Source of the DNA: Anaerolineae bacterium
Lineage (GTDB): Bacteria > Chloroflexota > Anaerolineae > JACIWR01
DNA: 22,929 nt
Reading direction: 5' to 3'
Assembly: GCA_021162125.1 (NCBI GenBank)
Contig: JAGGZG010000334.1
Location: forward strand, 1-22,929
Shown piece after piece: positions 15,873-22,790 of this stretch (within the stretch, counting starts at the first letter, position 1; each line of letters starts with the position of its first letter). The notes under the pieces are model-generated. The model saw only the letters and a program-made list of their open reading frames with translations. It was not told the DNA's origin and searched no databases. Made by a program: the position numbers and the translations under genes.

Positions 15873-15901
15873 CGGGCACTGGAACATGGAAATGGAAAAT
15901 G

Positions 15902-15937
15902 AAAAAGGAGACAAGGTGTACTTTGCACCCTGTCTCC
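15902..15937 (-). terminator. Intrinsic terminator of hsp20
   Basis: On the minus strand a 12-bp stem (15937-15926 with 15918-15907, one G-U) with a 7-nt loop is followed by TTTTT (15906-15902) and a further T-rich stretch. It starts 28 nt after the hsp20 stop. It also lies 30 nt beyond the convergent SWIM gene, but on the plus strand it lacks a T-run, so it mainly serves hsp20. Confidence 0.82.
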
Positions 15938-15965
15938 TTGTCACTTTGTCACTTTGTCGCCCTGT

Positions 15966-16412
15966 CTACTTCTTGGCCTTGACCTTGATGACTTTGGGTT
16001 TAACCTCCTCGGTCTTAGGAATCGTGAGCTTGAGGACACCGTGCTCGAATTCAGCCTCGGCCTTGTCTCCATCCAGACCGGCCGGCAGGGAGACCGAACG
16101 GCAGAAGGAGCCGTAACGTCGTTCGCGGCGAATGTAGTTCTCGGCCTTGACTTCTTTCTCGTCTTTGGTCTCGCCCTTGATGGTCAGCACGTCGCCGGTG
16201 ATGCTTATCTCGATGTCCTCAGGCTTGACCCCCGGCAGTGCAGCTTCAACCACCACGTTGTCATCCGTCTCGTAAACGTCTACCGCCAGCCCACCCTCGA
16301 AAGGCACCAGCCAGGTCCGGGGGCGAATGAAGCTCTCCTCAAACAGACGATCCATGGCATCCCGCAGAGAAACCAGGTCCTCAAATGGTTCCCACTTTAC
16401 AATGCTTGACAT
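15966..16412 (-). CDS. Small heat-shock protein Hsp20
   Basis: This 148-residue alpha-crystallin-type ATP-independent chaperone holds unfolding proteins in a refoldable state. The alpha-crystallin domain spans about 40-140, with AVDVYETDDNVVVEAALPGVKPEDIEI, VLTIKGE, YGSFCRSVSLP and the GVLKLTIPKTEE block. The C terminus is Lys-rich (KVIKVKAKK), and no classic I-x-I/V motif follows the domain other than IPKTEEVKPKV. The open frame begins with GTG 16421, but that codon abuts GGAG; ATG 16412 has GGAGG eight bases ahead and is chosen. It is single-gene, with its own terminator, and diverges from hppA across the 11-bp repeat array. Confidence 0.94.
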   Translation of the reverse strand: MSSIVKWEPFEDLVSLRDAMDRLFEESFIRPRTWLVPFEGGLAVDVYETDDNVVVEAALPGVKPEDIEISITGDVLTIKGETKDEKEVKAENYIRRERRYGSFCRSVSLPAGLDGDKAEAEFEHGVLKLTIPKTEEVKPKVIKVKAKK

Positions 16413-16483
16413 GTGTACCACCTCCCCTGTCGCTAATTATTCCTTGCTTACCATCGGGGTCTTCAACCCCGTTTTCGATTGCT

Positions 16484-16489
16484 ATTGTA
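16484..16489 (-). promoter_or_regulatory. Probable -10 box of hsp20
   Basis: TACAAT (16489-16484, minus strand) matches the -10 consensus at 5 of 6 positions. The place of the -35 box, 17 bp upstream, reads ATGTTA, a poor match, and lies inside the four 11-bp repeats. A missing -35 overlapped by tandem sites suggests a promoter that needs an activator. Confidence 0.5.
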
Positions 16490-16499
16490 CGCGGTTTGT

Positions 16500-16543
16500 G
16501 TTAGAATAACATTAGAGTAACGTTAGAGTTGCGTTAGAATTGC
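16500..16543. promoter_or_regulatory. Four 11-bp tandem repeats, probable operator array
   Basis: Units are GTTAGAATAAC (16500-16510), ATTAGAGTAAC (16511-16521), GTTAGAGTTGC (16522-16532) and GTTAGAATTGC (16533-16543). Every unit shares TTAGA at the same place. On the minus strand the units read as TCTAAC-type boxes, the last ending 10 bp before the hsp20 -10 box. An 11-bp period puts the sites on one DNA face, as for direct-repeat sites of OmpR/PhoB-type and SARP-type winged-helix activators. The array lies in the 213-nt region between hsp20 and hppA and could serve either gene. Confidence 0.7.
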
Positions 16544-16625
16544 CAGCCCCAGCCAGCCATTTCTCTTTCGCATTTCCGAGCCGCGCTCAGCCCCCCAACC
16601 ATTTTAGCCGAATAAGGAGACGTAA

Positions 16626-18644
16626 ATGCCCGACACCGCTTTATACCTTGTACCCCTGTTAGGTCTTTTGGGGCTGATCTTCAGCCTGTATCTGGCCTAC
16701 AGCACCCTGAAAAACGACCCCGGCCCGCCGGAAATCGCCGACATCTCCCGCGCCATTCGGATTGGGGCGACGGCTTTTATGCGGCGGGAATATCGCGTGA
16801 TGGGATTGACGGCCCTGGTCTTCGCCGTGTTCCTGGCCCTTGTGCTGAACGTATACGTCACGTTCGCCTTTCTGGTGGGGGTTGTCTGTTCGGCCCTGTC
16901 CAGTTTCATTGGCATGAGCATTGCCATTCGCGCCAACGGCCGTGTCACCTTCGCTGCCAGAGACGGCCTGAGCAAAGCCTTGCACGTGGCTTTCTCCGGC
17001 GGAGCGGTGATGGGCATGGCCGTAGTCAGTCTGGGGGCGCTGGGTATTGCAGGAACTTATCTGTGTTTCGAACTCCTGCCTTTTACCCCCGGGCCACTGA
17101 CGGTCATCACCGGCTATTCGATGGGCGCCAGCTTTGTGGCCATTTTCGTCCGCGTCGGAGGCGGCATTTTCACTAAAGCAGCGGACATCGGCGCCGATCT
17201 GGTGGGCAAAGTGGAAGTAGGCATCCCTGAGGACGACCCCCGCAACGCCGCCGTGATCGCCGACCAGGTGGGAGATAACGTGGGCGACGTGGCCGGTTTG
17301 GGGTCCGACCTGAACCAATCCTACACCGATACGATTATCTCGTCGTTAATCATCGGGGCCGCTGCCCAGGGCGTCGGGGGCGTGTATTTGGGCATGAAGG
17401 GTATCGTCTTCCCCTTTCTGACCGTGGCCAACGGCCTCGTGGCCTCGGCGCTGGCCATTATGACTGTGATGCTGCTCACCAAACTGGAAAAAATCAAGCC
17501 GGAGGCTACTTTCAGGATAGGGTTGCTGGTCAGCAGTGTCCTGGCGCTGCTGGGTATCCTGATCCTCTCTTACTTCTACCTGGGGTATCTAGGAGCCTTT
17601 TATGCCACTGCCGCCGGCCTGATTGTGGGCATCCTCATCGGTCTGAACACCGAGTACTATACCTACAAGAAGCCAATTCATTCTATCGTCCTGGCCAGCG
17701 AGACGGGAGCGGCTACTAACATCATCATGGGCTTGGCTGTAGGTCTGGAGAGCACCGTGCTATCCATGATCCTGTTGGGCGTGGGCATGATTGTGGCGCA
17801 TCATTTCGCCGGGCTGTACGGCATCGCCCTCTCCGGCCTGGGCATGCTTTCCACGCTGGGGATGAATATGGCGATGGATGCTTACGGCCCCATCGCCGAC
17901 AACGCCGGCGGGATCGCTCAGATGAGCCAGCAGCACCCACGTATACGACACATCACCGACCGCCTGGATGCGGTGGGCAACACCACCGCCGCCATCGGCA
18001 AATCCTTCGCCTCCAGCGCCACCGCTGCCGCCGCTATATCCTTGCTCACCGCCTACTCGGAGGCGGTTAACATCGTCCGTCTCGACATTCGGGATCCCAG
18101 GGTGATGGCCGGACTGTTCATCGGCGGCGTGCTGCCGGCCTTCTTCGCGTCTATGGTTATCAAATCGGTGGGGCGCACGGCGCAGTTGATGGTCATCGAG
18201 GTGCGTCGCCAATTCCGCGAGATCGTCGGTCTGCTGGAGGGTGAAGCGCAACCCGACTACACTCACTGCGTGGATATCGCCACCCGGGGGGCGTTGGGGC
18301 AGTTGGTGTTGCCCTGCTTGCTGGCCATCAGCGTTCCTTTCGTCACCATCCTTACCCTGGGACGGGAGGCGTTGGCCGGGCTGCTGGCCGGGTGCATCGT
18401 TTGTGGCATCTTCCTGGCCCTGTTCATGGCCAACGTCGGCGGAGCCTGGGACAACGCCAAGAAGCGGATTGAGGCTGGTGAGATGGGCGGCCGGGGATCA
18501 CTGGCCCACAAAGCCAGCATAATCGGCGACACAGTGGGCGACCCACTCAAGGACACCGCCGGCCCCACCCTGGACATCCTGGTACAGTTGGTGGCCACGG
18601 TATCGCTTGCTTTCACTCCTCTCTTTCTGCGGATTTTGAAATGA
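16626..18644 (+). CDS. hppA: Membrane-bound ion-translocating pyrophosphatase, K+-dependent type
   Basis: This 672-residue protein has about 16 membrane helices and uses pyrophosphate hydrolysis to pump H+ or Na+. Active-site blocks are GGGIFTKAADIGADLVGKVE (178-197), IPEDDPRN (200-207), GDNVGDVAGLGSD (216-228), and the C-terminal GGAWDNAKK (605-613) and IIGDTVGDPLKDTAGP (632-647). GNTTAAIGK (451-459) has Ala455 and Gly458 where K+-independent enzymes have Lys and Thr, so K+ dependence is predicted. Unusually, the FES of the helix 6 motif DLFESY is replaced by NQS (DLNQSY, 228-233), so the gate glutamate is Gln231. ATG 16626 has AAGGAG six bases upstream. The ion pumped cannot be assigned from sequence by eye. 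Confidence 0.95.
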   Translation: MPDTALYLVPLLGLLGLIFSLYLAYSTLKNDPGPPEIADISRAIRIGATAFMRREYRVMGLTALVFAVFLALVLNVYVTFAFLVGVVCSALSSFIGMSIAIRANGRVTFAARDGLSKALHVAFSGGAVMGMAVVSLGALGIAGTYLCFELLPFTPGPLTVITGYSMGASFVAIFVRVGGGIFTKAADIGADLVGKVEVGIPEDDPRNAAVIADQVGDNVGDVAGLGSDLNQSYTDTIISSLIIGAAAQGVGGVYLGMKGIVFPFLTVANGLVASALAIMTVMLLTKLEKIKPEATFRIGLLVSSVLALLGILILSYFYLGYLGAFYATAAGLIVGILIGLNTEYYTYKKPIHSIVLASETGAATNIIMGLAVGLESTVLSMILLGVGMIVAHHFAGLYGIALSGLGMLSTLGMNMAMDAYGPIADNAGGIAQMSQQHPRIRHITDRLDAVGNTTAAIGKSFASSATAAAAISLLTAYSEAVNIVRLDIRDPRVMAGLFIGGVLPAFFASMVIKSVGRTAQLMVIEVRRQFREIVGLLEGEAQPDYTHCVDIATRGALGQLVLPCLLAISVPFVTILTLGREALAGLLAGCIVCGIFLALFMANVGGAWDNAKKRIEAGEMGGRGSLAHKASIIGDTVGDPLKDTAGPTLDILVQLVATVSLAFTPLFLRILK

Positions 18645-18660
18645 GAGAGTAGGTCAACCC

Positions 18661-18689
18661 CTCCCACCGGTTTCTGTAACCTGCGGGAG
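18661..18689. repeat. Palindrome of the CTCCC/AACCTGCGGGAG family
   Basis: Arms 18661-18672 and 18678-18689 pair with two mismatches around TCTGT. AACCTGCGGGAG is identical to bases in the right arm of 4022-4060. It lies between hppA and the histidine kinase gene and has no following T-run, so termination is doubtful. Confidence 0.55.
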
Positions 18690-18710
18690 AGTCAGCGTCA
18701 GGAGAGCACC

Positions 18711-20276
18711 ATGCTGCGGGATTATCAAGTGCGACAGCGCGAATACTTGCTGGAGATCAGCCGGGCGATCACAGCCCAACTGGATCTGGACGCTGTACTG
18801 CGGCTGATTATCCAATACGCGGTAGAGATGCTGCGTGGCCGCGCTGGGCTCATCGCCCTGCGCCAGGACGACGGCACGTTTCAAGTACGGGCCAGCTACG
18901 GTCTGCCAGCGAAGCTCCCCCACCTGTTCGCGCCCCTGTTCGCCGACATCCCCTATCGCCTGGAGCGGACAGACCTGGCCCGCTGGACCATCCCTGACCT
19001 GGAGGTGAAACTGGCTCTGGTCTCGGCTGCGTTGGGAATACCCCTGCGCCAGGTGGTGGCCCTGCCCCTGGTCATCCGCAACTCTCTGACGGGGATGATC
19101 TACGTCTTTCGCACCGAGGGAGCGGCCTTCTCCGCCAACGATCGCCAGGTACTGGCCAGTTTTGCCGACCAGGCGGCCATCGCCGTGCAAAACGCGCGGC
19201 TGTATCAGGAGGTCATCAACGAGAAGCGTCGTCTGGATGCCATCATCGCCAACTCCGGCGACGGGATAATGATCCTCGATTGCGAGTACCGGATAGAGGT
19301 GTTCAACAAAGCGCTGGAGGAGATGACCGGGGTGCCAGCCAGTCGGGCGATAGGCCGGCCCTGCCACGAGGTTCTTGATCTCCGCGACCACCAGCAGAGC
19401 CACAGCGTTTGCGAGACCGAGTGCCCGCTGAAATTCAAGAGCCCTGGCGAACGCCTGTACGTCGAAGGGGACGTTATGCGCAGCGATGGGAGTGTGATTA
19501 CTGTGGGCATCACCTACTCCCCCCTGTTCGACGATGACGGGGAACTGGTGAACGTCATCGCCAACGTGCGCGACATCACCCGCTTCCGCGAGGCAGAGGA
19601 GATGAAGTCCACCTTCATCTCCGTGATCTCCCACGAACTCAAGACCCCGGTCTCGCTGATCAAGGGCTACGCCAGCACTCTTCGTCGTGAGGATGCCAAG
19701 TGGGACGAACAGACCTTGCGCGAAAGTCTGGCCGTGATCGAGGAGGAAAGCGACCGTCTCAACCAGCTCATTGACAATCTGCTCGACGCATCACGCTTGC
19801 AGGCCGGTGCGCTCAAGCTGGAGCTGGGATACGTGGCCCTGGACAAGCTGGCCGCGCAGACGGTGAAGAAATTCCGCACCCAGACCCATAAGCACATCCT
19901 CAGCCTGGATTTCCCGCCTGACTTTCCCCCCGTGCTGGGCGACTCCGAGCGCCTGCGCCAGGTGCTCACTAACCTGCTCTCCAATGCCATTAAGTACTCA
20001 CCGCAGGGGGGGACGATCCGCGTCAGTGGTCGAGCTGACGACGATTGGGTGTACGTCGCCGTGAGCGACGAGGGCATAGGCATCCCCAAAGAAGAGCAAG
20101 AGCGCATCTTTGACCGCTTCTACCGGGTGGAGAGCAGTCTCAGCCGGCGCACCCAGGGCGCGGGCTTGGGCCTATTCCTGGTCAAGGCCGTGATCGAAGC
20201 TCACCAGGGGCGCGTGTGGGTAGAGAGCGCGCCAGGTCAGGGGGCGACGTTTGTCTTCGCCCTGCCCCGCAACTAA
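18711..20276 (+). CDS. GAF-PAS cytoplasmic sensor histidine kinase
   Basis: This 521-residue kinase has no transmembrane segment, so it senses an intracellular signal. Domains are GAF (about 15-165), PAS (about 172-292), HisKA with the phosphoacceptor His308 in FISVISHELKTP, and HATPase_c with N box NLLSNAIKYS (421-430), G1 DEGIGI (453-458) and G2 GAGLGL (483-488). The PAS domain carries Cys218, Cys234 and Cys238 (C-x15-C-x3-CP), a pattern that may bind a metal or respond to redox. ATG 18711 follows AGGAGAG. It lies 66 nt after hppA and may be cotranscribed with it. No response regulator with a receiver domain is in the window, so its partner is unknown. Confidence 0.93.
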   Translation: MLRDYQVRQREYLLEISRAITAQLDLDAVLRLIIQYAVEMLRGRAGLIALRQDDGTFQVRASYGLPAKLPHLFAPLFADIPYRLERTDLARWTIPDLEVKLALVSAALGIPLRQVVALPLVIRNSLTGMIYVFRTEGAAFSANDRQVLASFADQAAIAVQNARLYQEVINEKRRLDAIIANSGDGIMILDCEYRIEVFNKALEEMTGVPASRAIGRPCHEVLDLRDHQQSHSVCETECPLKFKSPGERLYVEGDVMRSDGSVITVGITYSPLFDDDGELVNVIANVRDITRFREAEEMKSTFISVISHELKTPVSLIKGYASTLRREDAKWDEQTLRESLAVIEEESDRLNQLIDNLLDASRLQAGALKLELGYVALDKLAAQTVKKFRTQTHKHILSLDFPPDFPPVLGDSERLRQVLTNLLSNAIKYSPQGGTIRVSGRADDDWVYVAVSDEGIGIPKEEQERIFDRFYRVESSLSRRTQGAGLGLFLVKAVIEAHQGRVWVESAPGQGATFVFALPRN

Positions 20277-20284
20277 TCCTCAGC

Positions 20285-20312
20285 TTGCTAAAACCACTAA
20301 ATGTGCTATAAT
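20285..20312 (+). promoter_or_regulatory. Promoter of the CpXC gene
   Basis: An extended -10, TGCTATAAT ending at 20312, is preceded by TTGCTA (20285-20290) at 16 bp. It begins only 9 nt after the kinase stop, so the next gene is transcribed at least partly on its own. The leader would be about 50 nt. Confidence 0.65.
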
Positions 20313-20371
20313 CCCCACTCGATGTGCGGTCCATTTAGATTGAAATATCCTCGAAAGGAATCGTGAATAAT

Positions 20372-21700
20372 ATGTCTGAACGCCCACCCCAACTGGTCTC
20401 CGTCACCTGCCCCCGCTGTGGTAACCAATTTGCGGCCCCAATTCTGAACGTGCTTGACGTTGGCCGTCATCCCGAGTTCAAGGCTATGCTGTTACAAGGC
20501 CGGTTAAACGTTGCCGCCTGCCCGCAATGCGGAACCAGTGGGATGCTCAACGTGCCGTTTGTATACCACGACCCCGGCAAGGAGCTGCTTTTCGTATTCA
20601 CACCCAATACACTGAATCTCACCGGCGATGCCCAGCAACGGCTCATTGGCGATATGACCAACGCGATCATAAACTCTATTCCGCCAGAACAGCGCAAGGC
20701 TTATCTCTTGCAGCCCAAGATATTCCTCACGCTGCCCAGCTTAGTAGAGGCCATCCTGCAAGCTGATGGGGTCACACCGGAGATGCTGGAAGCTCAGCGG
20801 GCCAAGAGCCGCCTGGTCGAGCAATTTCTCCAGGTCAGCGACGAGCTCGAGCTCCAGGCACTGGCAGCGGAGCACGACGAGGACATGGACTACGATTTCT
20901 TTGCCATGCTCACCGCCTCGATCAACACTGCCTATGCCAGGGGACAGCGCTCGCTCGCGGAACGCCTGTTAGCGCTGCGCAGCAAGTTGCTGGAGATGAG
21001 CAGCCTGGGCCGCAGTGTTCGAGCGCAGCGCGAAGCCCTGGAGAGTCTAGGGGAAAAGATCACTCGTGAGGAACTCTTGGAGAAGATCATCAACGCCCAG
21101 GACGACAGCGTGGTGGAGGTGCTGGTTGCAGCCGTCAGCCCACTGGTGGATTATCAGTTCTTCCAGATGCTGAGTGATCGGATTGAAGCAGCCGACGAAC
21201 AGGAAGCCGAGCGCCTGCAGCAATTGCGAACGAAGATACTGGAAATCGTCAAAAGATTGGACATGCAGGCCAGGGCGGAGTTCGACCGGGCCGGACGGCT
21301 CTTGCAGGAAATCTGGGGCAGCGAGGATCGCGAGCAGGCAATCCGCGCCCACCTCGACGAGATTGACGACGTGTTCATATCCCTCCTCACGGCCAACATT
21401 CAAGGTGCACGAGAGGAAGGGCAGGAAGCCGTCGCCGAGGAACTGATGAACCTGATGGAGTTGATATTTGCCATCGTTGAGGAAGACGCGCCCCCGGAGA
21501 TTCGCTTCATCAACCAACTGCTGCGTGCCGAATACCCTCAGGGCACACAGGAATTGCTGGAGGAGAACGCCGAGCAGGTCAACGACGAGCTGTTGGAGAT
21601 CATGGACGCCCTGGGTGAGAACCTGGAGGCCAGCGGGCGCGAGGAGATGGGCCAGCGGCTGGGGGAGATCCGCCAACAGGCGGAGGCGATACTGGCGTAA
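20372..21700 (+). CDS. CpXC-domain protein with helical repeat region
   Basis: This 442-residue soluble protein begins with a CpXC domain (about 9-125). Two zinc-ribbon pairs, CPRC (13-16) and CPQC (50-53), are separated by a conserved spacer, and LNVPFVYHDPGKELLFVFTP is typical of the family. The function of CpXC domains is not established. The rest is acidic and helical and appears to hold three related units near 174-210 (DYDFFAMLTASI, GQRSLAERLLALRSKLLEM), 260-293 (DYQFFQMLSDRI, EAERLQQLRTKILEI) and 332-369 (DDVFISLLTANI, GQEAVAEELMNLMELIF). GTG 20363 is an alternative start, but AAGGA lies only 3 bases from it and 12 from ATG 20372. It converges with the FHA regulator gene, 27 nt apart. 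Confidence 0.85.
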   Translation: MSERPPQLVSVTCPRCGNQFAAPILNVLDVGRHPEFKAMLLQGRLNVAACPQCGTSGMLNVPFVYHDPGKELLFVFTPNTLNLTGDAQQRLIGDMTNAIINSIPPEQRKAYLLQPKIFLTLPSLVEAILQADGVTPEMLEAQRAKSRLVEQFLQVSDELELQALAAEHDEDMDYDFFAMLTASINTAYARGQRSLAERLLALRSKLLEMSSLGRSVRAQREALESLGEKITREELLEKIINAQDDSVVEVLVAAVSPLVDYQFFQMLSDRIEAADEQEAERLQQLRTKILEIVKRLDMQARAEFDRAGRLLQEIWGSEDREQAIRAHLDEIDDVFISLLTANIQGAREEGQEAVAEELMNLMELIFAIVEEDAPPEIRFINQLLRAEYPQGTQELLEENAEQVNDELLEIMDALGENLEASGREEMGQRLGEIRQQAEAILA

Positions 21701-21727
21701 CCGGTGCTGCCCACGGGCTTCCGGCGC

Positions 21728-22384
21728 TTATGCCCCCTGGACCTCCAGGCGGAAGCCGTGACCACGCACGGTGATGATATAGGAATGGTCGGGGTCAACC
21801 TTGGCCAGCCGCTCGCGAAGGCGGCGGGCCAGGGCGTCAATGGCCTGTTCCGACACCCCTTCCTCCAACTCGTCTGACCACACCGCGCGCACCACCTCTT
21901 CACGGCTGCACACCGCCCCGGCCCGATCGTACAACAGCTCCAGCAGGCGGTACTGGGCTGGCGAGAGAGGGGGTAGGATCTCACAATCGCCAACCCACAC
22001 GCGACGGCTGTCCTTGTCAATGCGGATGCCCCGGCTGGGCTGGGCTTTCTCAAATACCAGCGGTACCGTCGCGCCCGCATCCACGAAGATCAGGCGGAAG
22101 CATAACGCGATTTGAATTTCATCCCCATCCTGCAAGGCAACCGGGCCGGTCACGGCCTGGCCGTTGAGGAAAGTCCCGTTTTTGCTTCCCAGGTCTTCCA
22201 GCAGGTACCCGCCGTCTTTACAGTGGATGGCTGCGTGATGCCGGGAGACCAGCCGTTCTGGCAGAACGACGTCACAATCCCCATCCCGGCCCAGGATGAC
22301 CGTCTCCTTGTCCAGCACCCATTTATGCCCCGCCAGTTGCCCCTCCTCGATGACCAGCATAGGCTGTTCGCGATTGGTGACCAT
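21728..22384 (-). CDS. FHA-winged-helix transcriptional regulator
   Basis: This 218-residue protein joins an N-terminal phosphothreonine-binding FHA domain to a C-terminal OmpR/PhoB-type DNA-binding domain. FHA landmarks are LGRDGDCDVVLP (31-42), SRHHA (47-51) and GSKNGTFLNG (66-75). The winged helix covers about 118-218, with LSPAQYRLLELLYDRAG, SREEVVRAVWSDE, SEQAIDALARRLRERL (recognition helix) and IITVRGHGFRLE. There is no receiver domain, so control by a Ser/Thr kinase is inferred instead of His-Asp relay. The order is the reverse of EmbR, where FHA is C-terminal. The frame extends upstream to 22426, but ATG 22384 has GGAGG nine bases ahead. The predicted promoter lies about 265 nt upstream, beyond the hairpin element. 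Confidence 0.92.
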   Translation of the reverse strand: MVTNREQPMLVIEEGQLAGHKWVLDKETVILGRDGDCDVVLPERLVSRHHAAIHCKDGGYLLEDLGSKNGTFLNGQAVTGPVALQDGDEIQIALCFRLIFVDAGATVPLVFEKAQPSRGIRIDKDSRRVWVGDCEILPPLSPAQYRLLELLYDRAGAVCSREEVVRAVWSDELEEGVSEQAIDALARRLRERLAKVDPDHSYIITVRGHGFRLEVQGA

Positions 22385-22457
22385 CTTCTGATGCCTCCTC
22401 GAAAGTAACGGGACGCCTTTCCACATCGCTCATCACAGGCCGTCGTCACCACTGATT

Positions 22458-22656
22458 ATCAGTAGTTGAGAAATCCGCCCTCCGCCCGGCGCTGAAGCGC
22501 CAGGCTCAGCAGCAGAAGCCTGCTGAAGCAGGCTGTGGTGGCTTCGGAGCCGCCGTCCACGTTGGCGAAAGGTGCTTCAGCACTCTTTGCCTGCTCAGCC
22601 TGGACGTTCACGTCCAGGCGACGCGGCAGCAGCACCGACTTTTCTCAAGTACTGAT
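22458..22656. mobile_element. MITE-like element: hairpin cluster inside 16-bp inverted ends
   Basis: ATCAGTAGTTGAGAAA (22458-22473) is inverted at 22641-22656 with one mismatch. Between them lie hairpins with arms 22488-22492/22497-22501, 22517-22523/22528-22534, 22540-22543/22548-22551, 22572-22575/22580-22583 and 22598-22606/22611-22619, nearly all with TGAA or TTCA loops. The unit is about 199 bp with no coding capacity, as in a miniature inverted-repeat element. No target-site duplication was identified, and no other copy with these ends is in the window, so mobility is inference. It fills most of the leader of the FHA regulator gene. Confidence 0.5.
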
Positions 22657-22683
22657 TATAGCACGAAACTCAGCGCGCATCAA
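22655..22683 (-). promoter_or_regulatory. Promoter of the FHA-winged-helix gene
   Basis: On the minus strand TTGATG (22683-22678) and an extended -10, TGC-TATAAT (TATAAT at 22660-22655), are spaced 17 bp. The -10 box overlaps the first two bases of the inverted end of the 22458-22656 element. The leader would be about 265 nt and strongly structured. Confidence 0.65.
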
Positions 22684-22702
22684 CCGAAAGCCAGTGGGGG
22701 CA

Positions 22703-22758
22703 GCCGATGGAACCGACTAAGCTGATGAAGCTGATTTTATCTCATCGGCTCCATCGGC
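22703..22758 (-). terminator. Hairpin downstream of the Thr-Pro-rich gene, possible terminator
   Basis: Arms 22703-22717 and 22744-22758 pair over 15 bp. The two mismatches become G-U pairs on the minus-strand RNA only, which favours that strand as the transcript. It starts 33 nt after the minus-strand stop at 22791. No clear U-run follows, so a terminator or mRNA-end stabiliser is only likely. The loop contains the direct repeat AAGCTGATG-AAGCTGAT. Confidence 0.45.
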
Positions 22759-22790
22759 CTAATGGCTGATCGGGCACAGTGCGTCGTTAT

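Noticed and set aside
16500..16543. CRISPR-like array
   Set aside because: Repeats are only 11 bp and directly adjacent with no spacers, and no cas gene is present.
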